From positions 133,279,241 through 133,343,240 of the forward strand of contig OY282559.1 in assembly GCA_958295665.1 (NCBI GenBank): a DNA stretch of 64,000 nucleotides, read 5' to 3'. This DNA is from Tipula vernalis (lineage: Eukaryota; Arthropoda; Insecta; Diptera; Tipulidae). Made by a program: the position numbers and the translations under genes. Positions 44,221-55,939 of this stretch are shown piece by piece (positions within the stretch are counted from its first letter, which is position 1; each line of letters begins with the position of its first letter). Below the pieces are notes generated by a model. That model was not told the origin of the DNA. It searched no databases and saw nothing but the letters and a program-made list of their open reading frames with translations.

Positions 44221-44427
44221 CTGTTTTCGAAACGAATACTTATTTGTGGAACCTAACTTATTCAATGTAGTTTCCTATGGAATAAGTTAGGTTCCACAAA
44301 TAGGTATCAAATAAGTATTCGTTTCGAAAACAGCGTTAGTATAACGAATACTTATTTGTGGAACCTAACTTATTCATTGTAATTTCTTATTCAATAAGTA
44401 AGATTCCAAAAGTAAGTATCGGTTTCT
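44221..44427. repeat. Tandemly duplicated hairpin (inverted repeats of GTGGAACCTAACTTATT)
   Basis: 44221-44262 (CTGTTTTCGAAACGAATACT...) pairs with 44281-44333, apart from a bulge of about ten bases. The same arm recurs directly at 44345-44375, followed by a decayed inverted partner at 44385-44427. The loop is TCAATGTAGTTTCCTATGG-like. The motif GTTCCACAA is also frequent across the surrounding tandem array. Confidence 0.85.
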
Positions 44428-47104
44428 ACTTATTTAGATCCCACTAAACTGAAAGCTCTACGAACGTGAAATTTGCCCTAAGTTGACTTGTTTTGTCCTC
44501 AGTGGTTTTATAGGGGTTATTGTAAAAGTCTCGTTATTACGAATTAATTTAATTCATACTTAAAAAATAAAAATCGTGAAATTGTTTCAGTGAAGTAAAG
44601 AAAATCCTACAGAACAAATTTAGATTTATTTTTTGGCAGGATTTATTCTGAAGCTGCCTTCTGCCTAGGTGAATTCTGAACATTTTCTTAAATCTGGGTT
44701 AAACCCGGGTCTATATCAAATATATGTATTAGTGAAAATCCTAGCAAGCAGCCACCAAAATGGTCTGTAGGCGAAATTGCCAAGTCTTGGCTGTTCGAAA
44801 AATATGTAATTTTTTGGAAAAAAGTGGAGGGCAATCGTGTTTGAAATCTCATTAATTCAAATAAGTGAAATGAAAAGAAAAATCCTTGGGTTAACATTTT
44901 TATAAGGCTATGCTTGATTTAGAGCAACATGCAACTTTCCAGGAATCCATCAAATTATTAATCCTGCACCGAATGACAAAGACAACTAATCCACCAAAGT
45001 CACCTTTACAAGGAGGAAAGCCATTTTTGGCCATTTTAATCATTCTATACAGATACACCAAGTACAATATTGACTGATCCATAATTTCATTTAAGATCTA
45101 ATGATTTTACGTATAACATCCTCTAAATTTAGAAGTGAGTTCCACAATTTAGGTTAATTTGACTACTAGTGTAATTCATAGTAGAAAACAATTATTTTAA
45201 TCAGATTAGGTTCCACAATTAATACGCTTAAAATAATTTAAAATAATTCCCAGCTGAACACAAGTTCCACATTTTTGAAAAGTGTGTTAATCCCAAACTG
45301 ACATTAGCCTTCACGTCAAATACACACAGTCCCTTAGTTTTATTGTATCTTTTGAGAAATGTTCACCCAATGTTTGTAGATAAAGTCTAATATAAAAGTA
45401 AGTTACCTTCGCCAAACTGATTTATGTAGATTCCCTAAACAGAAAGTTCGTGCGTGCGTGAAATTTATGCTAAGCTGCCTTAAGTTGTCCTAAGATGCCT
45501 TAAATATGCTTTAAGTTGTTTTATATGTGTTAGTGTCAAAGTCTTTTATTGCGAATTAATTTAATTCTAATTGAAATAACAAAAATCATGTTTAAGTAGT
45601 TTTACAGACAAATAAAATTTTTGTTTTGGCAGTATTAATTCTGATAATGCCTGGTTAAATTGTGAAAGTTTTCTAACATCTGGGAAAATACTTTTCCGAA
45701 TTTTCTTGAGCCAATCCTAAAGTGTTTGGGACGCGCAAGCCTTCATGAAATCTCATTAATTCAAAAGACTAACTTTTATTACTTGACTTTTATAAGGCTA
45801 ACCTTGATTTAGAGCAACATGCAATTTTCCAGGAATTCATCAAATCTTGATCTCATTTTTAGAAGTAAGTTCCACAATGTAGCCTACTTTTGTAAGTACA
45901 ATTTTTTTTACTTCTATTTGATAAAGATTTATAGTAGCAAATAATTATTTGTTATTAGATTATGTTCCACAACTAATACGCTTAAGATAATTCATAATAA
46001 TTTCTAGCTGAACACAAATTCCACATTTTTGAAAAGTGTGGTAATCCTAAACTGCATTGACGTCAAATGGAGATCAGTTTATATCGGATCAGTTTAGATT
46101 GTATCGTTTAGAAATAAGTTCCACAAAGTGCCTTGATTTCAATGCTAAATGGTGATTATCTAATTTAAAAATAAATTCTTTTCCTCAGACTGATTTAGAT
46201 TCCACTAAATCGAAAATTCTTAGGTACTCATGTACCTATTTGTCTTTATTCGACTTAAGTTGTCTCCTTATTACAAATTTATTTAATACATAGTGAAATA
46301 ATAAAAAATGTGTCAGTGACATAAACAATTAATTATTTACACTTACAGAATAAATTTAGACTTGGCTTTTGCCTGGATGCCTGGGTAAATTCTAGGGGGG
46401 TAAGGAAGTTGCGGAACTCGTGGGTCTAATATGACTTTATATAATTAATGTGTCAGTGAAAACTCTAGGAAGATGCGATGAAAGGAATTTACCAAATGTT
46501 AGCTATTCGACAGTAAGCCTTCATGAAGTCTCATTAATTTATAAGGGCGAGGTGAAAAGAGCTCCATTTAGAGCAATATGCTTGATTTAGAGCAACATGA
46601 AACTTACCAGGAATTCATCAAACCATTAATCCTAGAATGAATAACAAAGACACTTAATCCTTCAAAGTCATCATTATTGGAGGTACTATATAGAAATACC
46701 GAACATAAAACTGGCTGATCCATAATTTCATTTTACAATGAAAATTCAAAATCGCCGTAAGTTCCACAATTTAGCCTTTACTAATATTTTTTAAATTGTA
46801 ATTATTCATAGTAGCAAACAATTATTGTTTATCAGATTAGATTCCACAACTAATATGCTTTAAAATATTAAGGATAATTGCCAGCAGAATACCATATTGC
46901 TTTTAGAAAAAGATGCGCCATCACAGTCGAAGTCGAAATTAGTTAAAATGGGTAAAAAAAAAATCCACCTAATTCCTATAGTAATGCAGCAAGGTTTTCA
47001 AGAAAAATGAGGACGATCGAATTACAACTTTTTTATTAATCGGAGTACAAAAAAAGGAATTACATATTCAGATTCAGGACATATCGAATAAAATGGTTTT
47101 AAGC

Positions 47105-47990
47105 CTGAAGCTCTAACTTATTAAATTATGCTAAACACTTAGGCTGATCAAATATATCACAAAATTAGAGATTATGATTGAATATTGCAAATAACTCAAA
47201 TTTTAATAGATTTGATAATAACAATTTTTCATTCAGTATTTTGACAACAACAACTTATTACATGAATGTTATTCGAATTTGTTGTAAAATGTGTAACTAC
47301 AGTAAAAGAAATACTTCAATATAAATCCAAATAATTTACATTGTTGCCGTTAACATTTTCATCGTAGTTTGTTTCAAGCTCTACAAACATTGAAAGCACT
47401 TAAAGCTCTAACCTATAAAATTATCCTAAACACTTTAAAGGGTGACCAAATATTTCACAAAAGTAGAGATTATGATTGAATATCGCGAGAAATTCAAATT
47501 TTAAAAGATTTGACACAACAATTTTCCATTCTCTACTTTGACATCAACAACTCATTAGATGGATTTTATTCGAATTTGTTGTAAGATGTGTAACCAAAAA
47601 AAAAAATGTTTGAATATGAAATCGAACTACTTAAATTGTTGCTAAAAGCAATTTAATTGTACTTTGCTTTAAGCTTTCCAAAACTTGAAAGTGCAAGCTC
47701 TAACCTATTAAATTATCCTAAACACTCTTTAGGCTGATTAAATATTTCACAAATGTAGAGATTAGGATTGAATATTGCAAGTAACTCAAATTTTAATAGA
47801 TTTGACAGCAACAATTTTTCATTCAGTATTTTGACAACAACAATAACTCATTAGATGGATTTTATTCGAATTTATTGTAAAATGGGTAACAAAAGATACT
47901 GAATATGAAACCAAATTACTTAAATTGTTGCTGACAACAATTAAAACAATTTTAACCTTTTCAAAACTTCAAATTCGTAATAACGAGACT
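47105..47990. repeat. ~292-bp tandem repeat, three units
   Basis: CTCTAACCTATTAAATTATCC with CTAAACACT recurs at about 47112, 47406 and 47697 (spacing 294 and 291). Each unit also has ATATTTCACAAA.GTAGAGATTATGATTGAATATTG-like and GACAACAACAACTCATTAGATGG-like phrases. Units are about 85-90% alike by eye. Confidence 0.85.
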
Positions 47991-50395
47991 TTTACACTAA
48001 CCCATACTTAGGAAAAATTTTACATACATAAATTCTTATGTATTTAATAATTATTTTTAGTTTAGTGGAACCTAGTCTGATTTAAATGAAATTTTTTTGG
48101 ATAGCGTGTTTTAAATTGTTGTTGAACTGAACATAAGCTCTTCCAAACTTTAAGCCAAAATCATGTTACAAACACATGTAAGAAGCTGACAATTTTAATG
48201 TATGCTTTACGCAAGCCAAAATTGTTAAAATTACAAATAATTTACAATATTTAAAATAATTTTGTGGGCCGGCCCCCTTTTTTTGTGTGTGCCAAATTAA
48301 TACACAACAAACATTTAGAGACCGTAATCATAAAAAAAAAATTAAATAAATATTTATTAAACAGCTTGCTTGGCCCTTCGTATATCGAAACACATGTTCA
48401 ATGACTATGTAAAAAAATAAAATTTGATTAACATTCCCGTTCAAATTAAAATCATTTCTCACTGACCCATAATCAGTACACGTACGCGACCCTATTTCCA
48501 TGGGAGCTTACATTTACATTATGTATCGCAATAATGTGAAGAAAGCATTTCTTATTCTTATTTTGCAAACTTTTAAAATTAATTTCTTTCTTTGTATCGG
48601 ATCTTACATAAAAACGGTTAACACAGAGTATAATAAATCTGAAAAATTGATTTTTTTTCTTTTCTATATTCAAGTCCAAATCAAATTGATTATTTATCCA
48701 ATATAATCATTATTATCTAATCTTATACATAATTCTCTTTCTAATCTAACTGTTACATTATATTACGATGATGTACCAATTTTCAATCATATTACATAAT
48801 CATCATCATGTTGTTCATTGATCTTGAATTAATCATGATCATGTGTATTTATATACATATATCTAAAATTATTCCGCGAGAGAAGACAACAACAACAACA
48901 GCACGAAAAAAAAAGTTGATTAAAATAATTTTCATGTGCGCTGCGCGCGGTGATTAAATTTAAGACGCTCACACAGGTAAAATTCTTTTAAATTGTTTCG
49001 TCTTAAGTCGACGATTTAAATTAAATTAAAATCGATTATCGATATCAAAATATATTTGTTTTGTCTTCTCATATATTGGTTGGTAAAATATACAAACACA
49101 TATTATTCACGGTGACGGTGGGTGGCTGAATAACAATTTGTTGGTGGTATTATTTTATTTTGATTGAAAAATGAAAACAGTTGGTGAAATTCAGATACGG
49201 GGTTTTATAATTTTTTTTTTAAGCCGCCGCGCGTCGCACTCTACCTGTAATATGTGTGTCACGGTTTAAAATGATCGTATACCTATCCTTGAATTTGTAA
49301 TTAAATTTGTGATGTTTTTTGGTCATTCACTTTCGATTTTTAATCGATGTTTTAATTTTGTGGGAATGCGGATGGGCAATAAATCGGTTGGGTATTTTTT
49401 TTAGTCAAGTCTTATATTATGTATGAGGATTAAATTGGGAATTTTTTGATTGATTTTAGGCGGAAGCTCTAAAGGGCATACACCACATACTGAAGATATT
49501 TAAATTTGGAACTAATTTGTTACGAGGTAATCTTGAACCAACGATAAGGTTAGCGTGGTAATTTAAACCAAGCTCTTATAATATTCTTCAGAATTGTTAA
49601 TTTCGAGGAATTTTGAAAAAAATACTGCACACAGTTTATAGTTCATTAATCATTTTAATCTTGGCCAGATTCTACAAGTTTACGTTTCGACCTTTAAATG
49701 GAATTTAATATTTGTAATAAATCAAGCTGAACTGAAAAGTGAAGAGTCAATTAAGACACACTTTTTTTATCATATTTTGAAATTAAATTGGTAATCCAAA
49801 TTACCTAATTGGTAAATCCCTAACAAATTTCGAGTTTCAATTGTCTTCAAAATTGAACGTCGAATAAACTAAAATGGCTGTATAGGAGGTAATTGTGATT
49901 TTTCAATTTTTTGTTGTGCAAGCGGCACTCGAAAAATGCAAAAACTTGATGAAATATTCGTAAGCTTTATACGATAGTATATTCTCCATTAGAAAGTTGA
50001 GTTTGGGCTGTGCAAAATTCACCGTTGAGCTTTGCTGTTACTGTCTTACATTAATCAATTTTCTCAATGATTTTTATTCCTCGCTGTCTTTTGTTTGAAC
50101 TGCAGTAATCGAACGTTGACAAAGTCTGGTTTCTCGAGAGTGATACTAAAGTGAGTGAAGTTAAACTTTGTCCTTTTAAAATCACTTTAATTTCTGTGTC
50201 CTTTTAAAAATCACTGGCTTATTTAGATCGAGCAATGTAGATTTAGATCGAGCAATGTAGTCCAAACGAATAATCATCGAAAGACTATAAGCATTATAGC
50301 ATATGTGTTTTAGCAAATAACGTACCGCTTACCAAACTAATCTGCCTAATGCTTCTTCATAATTTTGCGCCTAATTTTTTTACAGCATCGCTTTG
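47991..50395. other. AT-rich, no gene recognised
   Basis: There is no coding region, tRNA or strong repeat. Small landmarks are a GGGCCGGCCC palindrome at about 48266 and short (CAA)n runs at about 48890. It may be intronic. Confidence 0.45.
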
Positions 50396-50539
50396 TGGAT
50401 GTGTTTTTACATAAACGATTTAATATTCAACCTGACGGCTCTTCAGGTTATATCGCTGTACACTTTTCTATTAAGCTTTCGCGATACTTTTCTTAACTGA
50501 ACTATGAACTAGGTAAGTCTTATCGGTAAGTGATATTTG

Positions 50540-50940
50540 TCTTTCTGAATTGTCCCCTAATTGCTTCCGCGCTTGGTAGTCGCGACCGTGCTGAATGCTG
50601 GAGAGTTTTATGAATGCGTTTCGATGCAAAAAACGTCATTCTATAACAAATCGGTAATATTTTGAGATGTTCCTTTATTGAGAGGCTTAATTAACATGAA
50701 TTTCGGTAGTTGATCATGTACAATGGTTATCATAGTTTTCCCTTGTGTCGTCCGGTGATATGGACCGAGTAAATCGATGTAAACTTGTTGCCGTGGTCTT
50801 TCGACAATAAAGGCCTTTTTCGCAGTTTGTTATAAAATTCCGAATCTGTTTAACCATGCCAGGCTAAAAGAAATATCTTCTAATCCTCTGAACCGTTTTG
50901 AAGATCCCTCCATGTGATGCCGACGAACTGTTATGTTCTT
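50540..50940 (-). pseudogene. Gypsy integrase remnant (HHCC and start of catalytic core)
   Basis: Across frames the minus strand reads HGGIFKTVQRIRRYFFWPGM, VKQIRNFITNCEK, RPRQQVYIDLLGPYHRTTQG and KTMITIVHDQLPKFMLIKPL. The first two blocks are the zinc-binding HHCC domain; the last two contain the first catalytic Asp (YIDLLGP) and following strand. The rest of the core is not recognisable before about 50530. Confidence 0.82.
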
Positions 50941-51219
50941 GTTCGCTCAACGAATGCCTTAATCCATCAAGAATCCACAATTTCCATATTGACAAATCCG
51001 TTAGTTCAACGAGCTTTTTGTTTATCGTCTACCTTAAATGCGGGATAATCATCAGGCTTCTTGCAGATTTTCATACGGAGACTCTTATATTCGGCATCTT
51101 CAAACCCCTTTGAACCAATAATTCGAATTGGATCTGGCTGTAACACTATTTTCTGAATTCTTTCGGCTAACACCACAATTTCAACGCAGTAAACACTCTA
51201 GAAAGCATGTCTGGTACAA

Positions 51220-51690
51220 TATTACATTTTCTTTGAAAACTTGTAGTTTCAAGCTCCATCTTGACAATCTACTGCTTAAATTGCGCCGGCTCATTAGCCA
51301 CTATAGGCTAGCATGATCTGTAATCAAAATAAAGTCATGCGCTTCAATATAAGCACAGAATTTCTTAACGGCTAAAATAGCGGCTAATAAAAATTCCAGT
51401 TCCGTTATGGAATAATCCTGGTGAGCTTTATTTAGCTTTTGAGACAAAAAGATTTTGGTCTCTCATTTCCTTCTACATATTTTTGTAATCGTACCGCACC
51501 TTTGCCTTCCATACATACCATACATCACATCGAATAAAAAATGGAAATGAGTAATCTGGCGTAATTAAAACTGGAGCTGAAGTATTTTTACTTTTTGAAC
51601 TTTTCAAATGACTGACAAACGATGGTACCATGCAGTCATCCCTATCAGTCGTCTTATCTGTTTTGTACTCGTGGGTTGCTGCTACGGTAA
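51220..51690 (-). pseudogene. Gypsy reverse transcriptase thumb and RNase H remnant
   Basis: TSTKQIRRLIGMTAWYHR (about 51630-51680) marks the thumb. LNKAHQDYSITELEFLLAAILA (about 51380-51440), VKKFCAYIEAHDFILITDHASL and SRRNLSSRLSRWSLKLQ (about 51240-51300) are the RNase H domain of arthropod gypsy elements, with the acidic Glu in TELE and Asp in TDHASL retained. A stop follows HASL, where Lys-Trp is usual. Confidence 0.85.
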
Positions 51691-51916
51691 CTTTTGCCTC
51701 AATTTTTTCGGAGTCTGGTCTAAGCCCTTTCTTTCCAATGACAAATTTACCTTATCCAATGTTAATAGTCAACTCAGCCGTCCGTAATAAAGTCCCGCCG
51801 ACTCTAATAGTTCAAGGTACTCCTTCAATAGGTCGTACAGATGTACGAAAATTCGATCGTTGTAATTGGTCTCGGAGAGTGTACCAATCCTTACCGGTGG
51901 CTCTACGAACTTTGGT

Positions 51917-52195
51917 TTATATCGATGACACACCTTTTACCTTCAATTCTTCTTTCTCACCCCTTTCAAGGCAATGGGATTTCAAATTTTTCTCCGAGAG
52001 GAATTTGATTGAATCTTTCCCAGACACATTCACTGATGCGCCGCAGTTGTGACAAGCTGGTTCCTGCAAATTTCGTTCTCCGCAATCAAAACAAAAGAAT
52101 TTGAGAAAATCCTTTTCACACTCCAGATATTTGTGTATCATGAAAATTCTAACAAATATAGGTACTAGAAGGTGCAGGTTCATTGTCAATACCAT
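51917..52195 (-). pseudogene. Gag zinc-knuckle-like remnant of the gypsy element
   Basis: The 92-residue minus frame contains FCFDCGERNLQEPACHNCG, a Cys-rich segment (CxxC...CxxC) placed where a gypsy gag nucleocapsid is expected. It is followed by a Lys/Glu-rich stretch and a stop. It is not a canonical CCHC knuckle, so the assignment rests mainly on context. Confidence 0.55.
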
Positions 52196-52559
52196 GATTG
52201 TCCATTCTCCGATGAAATGCTTCTACATTTGGCTATGACCTTCCAGTCGGGCGTTATCACTACTGAAATTGTGGTTGTGCCTAATGTTTAGATTCTTCCA
52301 GAGTTTAAACTTTTTGTAAAAACTTTCGCTCCTGCTTCCAATAAAATTTTTTTTTAGTTTTTTCTTACCCTCTAATCATAAACACAAAAAAAAATTATTT
52401 CGCTTGCTCTTAAAACAGGGAGCGTAAAAGTTAAAAATATTACAATCAACCCATTCTACAGAGCGATTAAAGAAAATTAGGGATCGATATTTTTTGTAAC
52501 ACACTAATTGCTCTTTGAATATCATTAAGTACAGAAAGTTCGATAAACGATATTTAGAT

Positions 52560-55370
52560 AAATTTCTGGAATATAGCGAACTAGGATGGAACTTGGCTAT
52601 TCCTTAAACTATTTTAGTGAAATTTGGATCAAGGAGGATTTTTGGATCAAGTTCTGAAATAAGGCCAATTGTGATGAAACTTGGCTATTCCTTAACCGAT
52701 TTTAAAGAAATTTGACATGTGCATTGTAAATTGGATTCTAAAATGATTTTTGGATAAAGTTCTGAAATATGGCCAACTGCGATGGAACTTGGCTATTTCT
52801 TAACCGATTTTAGTGAAATTTGACATGTGCGTTGAAAATGGGATTCTAAAATGATTTTTGGATCAAGTTCTGGAATATGGGCAATTGTGATGGATTTTGG
52901 CTATTTCTAAACCGATTTTAGTGAAATTTGACATGTTCATTGTAAATTGGATTCTAAAATGATTTTTGGATAAAGTTCTGGAATATGGCCAACTGTGATG
53001 GAATTTGGCTATTTCTTAACCGATTTTAGTAAAATTTGACATGTGCGTTGAAAATGAGATTCTAAAATGATCTTTGGGTCAAATTCTGGAATATAGCCAA
53101 CTAGGATGGAACTTGGCTATTCCTGAACCGATTTTAGTGAAATTTGACATGTGCGTTGAAAATGGGATTCTAAAATGATTTTTGGATAAAGTTCTGAAAT
53201 ATGGCCAGTTTGAATGTAACAAAACAATGAGGTTTTCTAAAAAGAGAATTATAGAAGGTTTCAAGTTCTGGAATATGGCCAATTGTGACGGAAGTTGGAT
53301 ATTCCTTAACCGATTTTAGAAAAATTTAACATATGCGTTGGAAATAGGATTCTAAAATGATTTTTGGATAAAGTTCTGGAATATGGCCAACTAGGATGGA
53401 ACTTGGCTATTTCTTAACCGATTTTAGTGAAATTTGACATGTGCGTTAAAAATGGGATTCTAGAATGATCTTTGGGTCAAGTTTTGGAATATGGCCAATT
53501 GTGATGGAACTTTTCTATTCCTTAACCGAGTTTAGTGAAATTTGACATGTGCGTTGAAAATGGGATTTTAAAATGTCAATTGTGATTGAACTTGGCTATT
53601 CCTTAACCGATTTTAGAGAAATTTGACATATGATTTGAAAATGAGATTCTAAAATGATTTTTGGATAAAGTTCTGGAATATGGCCAACTGTGATGGAACT
53701 TGGCTATTTCTTAACCGATTTTAGTAAAATTTGACTTGCGAGATGAAAATGGGATTCTAAAATGATGTTTGGGTCGAATTCTGGAATATGGTCAACTGGG
53801 ATAGAACTTGGCTATTCCTTAACTGATTTGAGTGAAATTTGACATGTGCGTTGAAAATGGGATTCTAAAATGATTTTTGGATAAAGTTCTGAAATATGGC
53901 CAATTTGAATGTAACAAAACAATGAGGCTTTCTAAAAAGAAAATTTTTGAAGATTTCAAGTTCTGGAATATGGGCAATTGTGATGGAACCTGGCTATTCC
54001 TAAACTGATTTTAGAAAAATTTGACATGTGCGTTGGAAATAGGATTCTAAAATGATTTTTGGATAAAGTTCTGGAATGTGGCCAACTAGGATGAAACTTG
54101 GCTATTTCTTAACCGATTTTAATGAAATTTCACATGTGCGTTGAAAATGGGATTCTAAAATGATCTTTGGATCAAGTTGTGGAATATGGCCAATTGTGAT
54201 GGAATTTGGCTATTCCTTAACCGATTTTAGAGAAATTTGACATGTATGTTGAAAATGGGATTCTAAAATGATTTTTGGATATAGTTCTCGAATATGGCAA
54301 ATTTGAATGTAACAAAACAATGAGGTTTTCTAAAAAGAGAATTTTAGAAGGTTTCAAGTTCTGGAATATGGCCAATTGTGATGGAACTTGGCTATTCTTT
54401 AACCGATTTTAGAAAAATTTTAAATGTGCGTTGAAAATGGGATTCTAAAATGATTTTTGGATCAAGTTCTGGAATATGGCCAATTGTGATGGAACTTGGC
54501 TATTCCTAAACCGATTTTAGTGAAATTTGACATTTGCGTTCAAAATGGGATTCTAAAATGTCAATTGTGATGGAACTTGGCTATTCCTTAACCGATTTTA
54601 GAGAAATTTGACATGTTCATTGTAAATCGGATTCTAAAATGATTTTTGGATAAAGTTCTGGAATATAACCAACTATGATGGAACTTGGCTATTTTTAAAC
54701 TGATTTTAGTAAAATTTGACATGTGCGTTGAAAATGAGATTCTAAAATGATTTTTGGGTCAAATTCTGGAATATGGCCAATTGTGATGGAACTTGGCTAT
54801 TCCTTAACCGATTTTAGAGAGATTTGACATGTGCATTGTAAATTGGATTCTAAAATGATTTTTGGATAAAGTTCTGGAATATGGCCAACTGTGAAGTAGC
54901 TTGGCTATTTCTTAACCGATTTTAGTGAAATTTGGCATGTGTGTTGAAAATGGGATTCTAAAATGATCTTTGGGTCAAGTTCTGGAATATGGCCAATTGT
55001 GATGAATTTGGCTATTCATTAACCGATTTTAGAGAAATTTTACATGTGCAGTGGAAATGGGATTCTAAAATGATTTTTAGATAGAGTTCTGGAGTATGGC
55101 CAATTGTGATGGAACTTGGCCATTCCTTAACCGATTGGCAAGAAATTTGACATGTGCGTTGGAAAGTGGATTCTAAAATGATTTTTGAATAAAGTTCTGG
55201 AGTATGGCCAATTAAGATGGAACTTGGCTATTCTTTAACCGATTTTAGTGAAATGTGACATGTGCGTTGAAAATGGGATTCTAAAATGATTTTTGGATAA
55301 TGTTCTGGAATTAGGCCTATTTGAATGTAACAAATCAATCAGAAAGAGAATTTTAGAAGGTTTTGAATGT
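52560..55370. repeat. 108-bp satellite-like tandem array, about 25 units
   Basis: The unit runs from TTCTGGAATATGGCCAATTG through CTTGGCTATTCCTTAACCG, AAATTTGACATGTGCGTTG and GGGATTCTAAAATG to TTTTTGGATAAAG, counted as 108 bases. It repeats head-to-tail over about 2.8 kb with moderate divergence. A variant insert (TTTGAATGTAACAAAACAATG, then TTCTAAAAAGAGAAT) occurs at about 53206, 53893, 54293 and 55313. A shortened unit (AAAATGTCAATTGTGATTG) occurs at about 53570 and 54553. This hints at higher-order organisation. Confidence 0.93.
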
Positions 55371-55741
55371 AACCGTGTAACCAGAGAAAAAGAGAATTTC
55401 AGAACGTTTTGAATATAACCGTTTGCCGTAATAACAAGAGCAAGAGCAATATAATAATGACGTTTATATTCATCAGAGCAAAGCGTATTTATTTTCTCAA
55501 TATACCTCAATAACAATTAGCGATAATATGATAACACAAACACAATAGTGGAAGAGGAAGAGCCTTATAATAAACATAATGCTCCTGTTCTGCAGATTGA
55601 TATTTTTTATTTTACAATATCGCTCTTTATAAAGAGCTTGTTAATAGTTTTTAGTATCGCTCTTGAACAAAAAATAAAGAGCGAAGAGCGAAATGAAATC
55701 CCATTTTAAAGTCTGGATTCTTCATCTCATAATAAGTGCAG
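55371..55741. other. AT-rich flank of the satellite, palindromic AGAGCG tracts
   Basis: Contains repeated GCTCT/AGAGC phrases (CGCTCTTTATAAAGAGCTTG, AAAGAGCGAAGAGCGAAATG). Similar AGAGCG/GCTCTT phrases occur left of the satellite at about 52400-52465. It could be decayed LTR sequence of the gypsy element, unproven. Confidence 0.4.
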
Positions 55742-55936
55742 CTAACCTACATTATTAATTTTACTATGGTACGGCAGTGTCACGTTTTTCAGGGCTTGAT
55801 ACATGTTTTGACCTAGCCTGTAGACAACTTGTTGTTCCGACCATCGAGCTTGAAGCCGTCCATTGATCTTTTGGATAATAAGCGAAAAGTCAGAGAATGT
55901 CTCTTGTGTTAGAGCTGCTGAAATTGCCAGATACAT
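55742..55936 (-). pseudogene. Gypsy gag capsid-like fragment
   Basis: The 64-residue minus frame reads ETFSDFSLIIQKINGRLQAR, WSEQQVVYRLGQNMYQALKN and VTLPYHS. This resembles the C-terminal capsid region of arthropod gypsy gag proteins: an aromatic/acidic helix, then a segment with the pattern L..NM...LK. It lies upstream, in the element's sense, of the zinc-knuckle remnant at 52195, separated by the satellite. Confidence 0.5.
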
Positions 55937-55939
55937 TTG

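Larger units (their letters stand above)
42150..46950. repeat. ~0.8-1.2-kb degenerate tandem array (about four units)
   Basis: A block reading AAGTTCCACAATTTAGCC, then a GTAGCAAACAATTATT phrase and CCACAATTAATACGCTTAA, recurs. The last phrase is at about 44026, 45213, 45968 and 46845. Another landmark, CTTGATTTAGAGCAACATG, is at about 44911, 45803 and 46585. Unit lengths are about 1186, 756 and 877 bases. The first unit is longer because it contains hairpin repeats (44221-44427) and is interrupted by the TIR element at 42221-43977. Confidence 0.8.
50400..52200 (-). mobile_element. Ty3/gypsy LTR retrotransposon remnant (zinc knuckle, RT thumb, RNase H, integrase)
   Basis: On the minus strand the order is Cys-rich knuckle (52105-52050), a short linker or protease remnant, reverse transcriptase thumb (about 51630), RNase H (51460-51235) and integrase (50930-50540). 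This is the gypsy pol order. Most of protease and reverse transcriptase is deleted, since only ~450 bases separate the knuckle from the thumb. Stops and frameshifts occur throughout. A matching capsid-like segment lies at 55742-55936, on the far side of the 108-bp satellite. LTRs were not identified. Confidence 0.82.
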
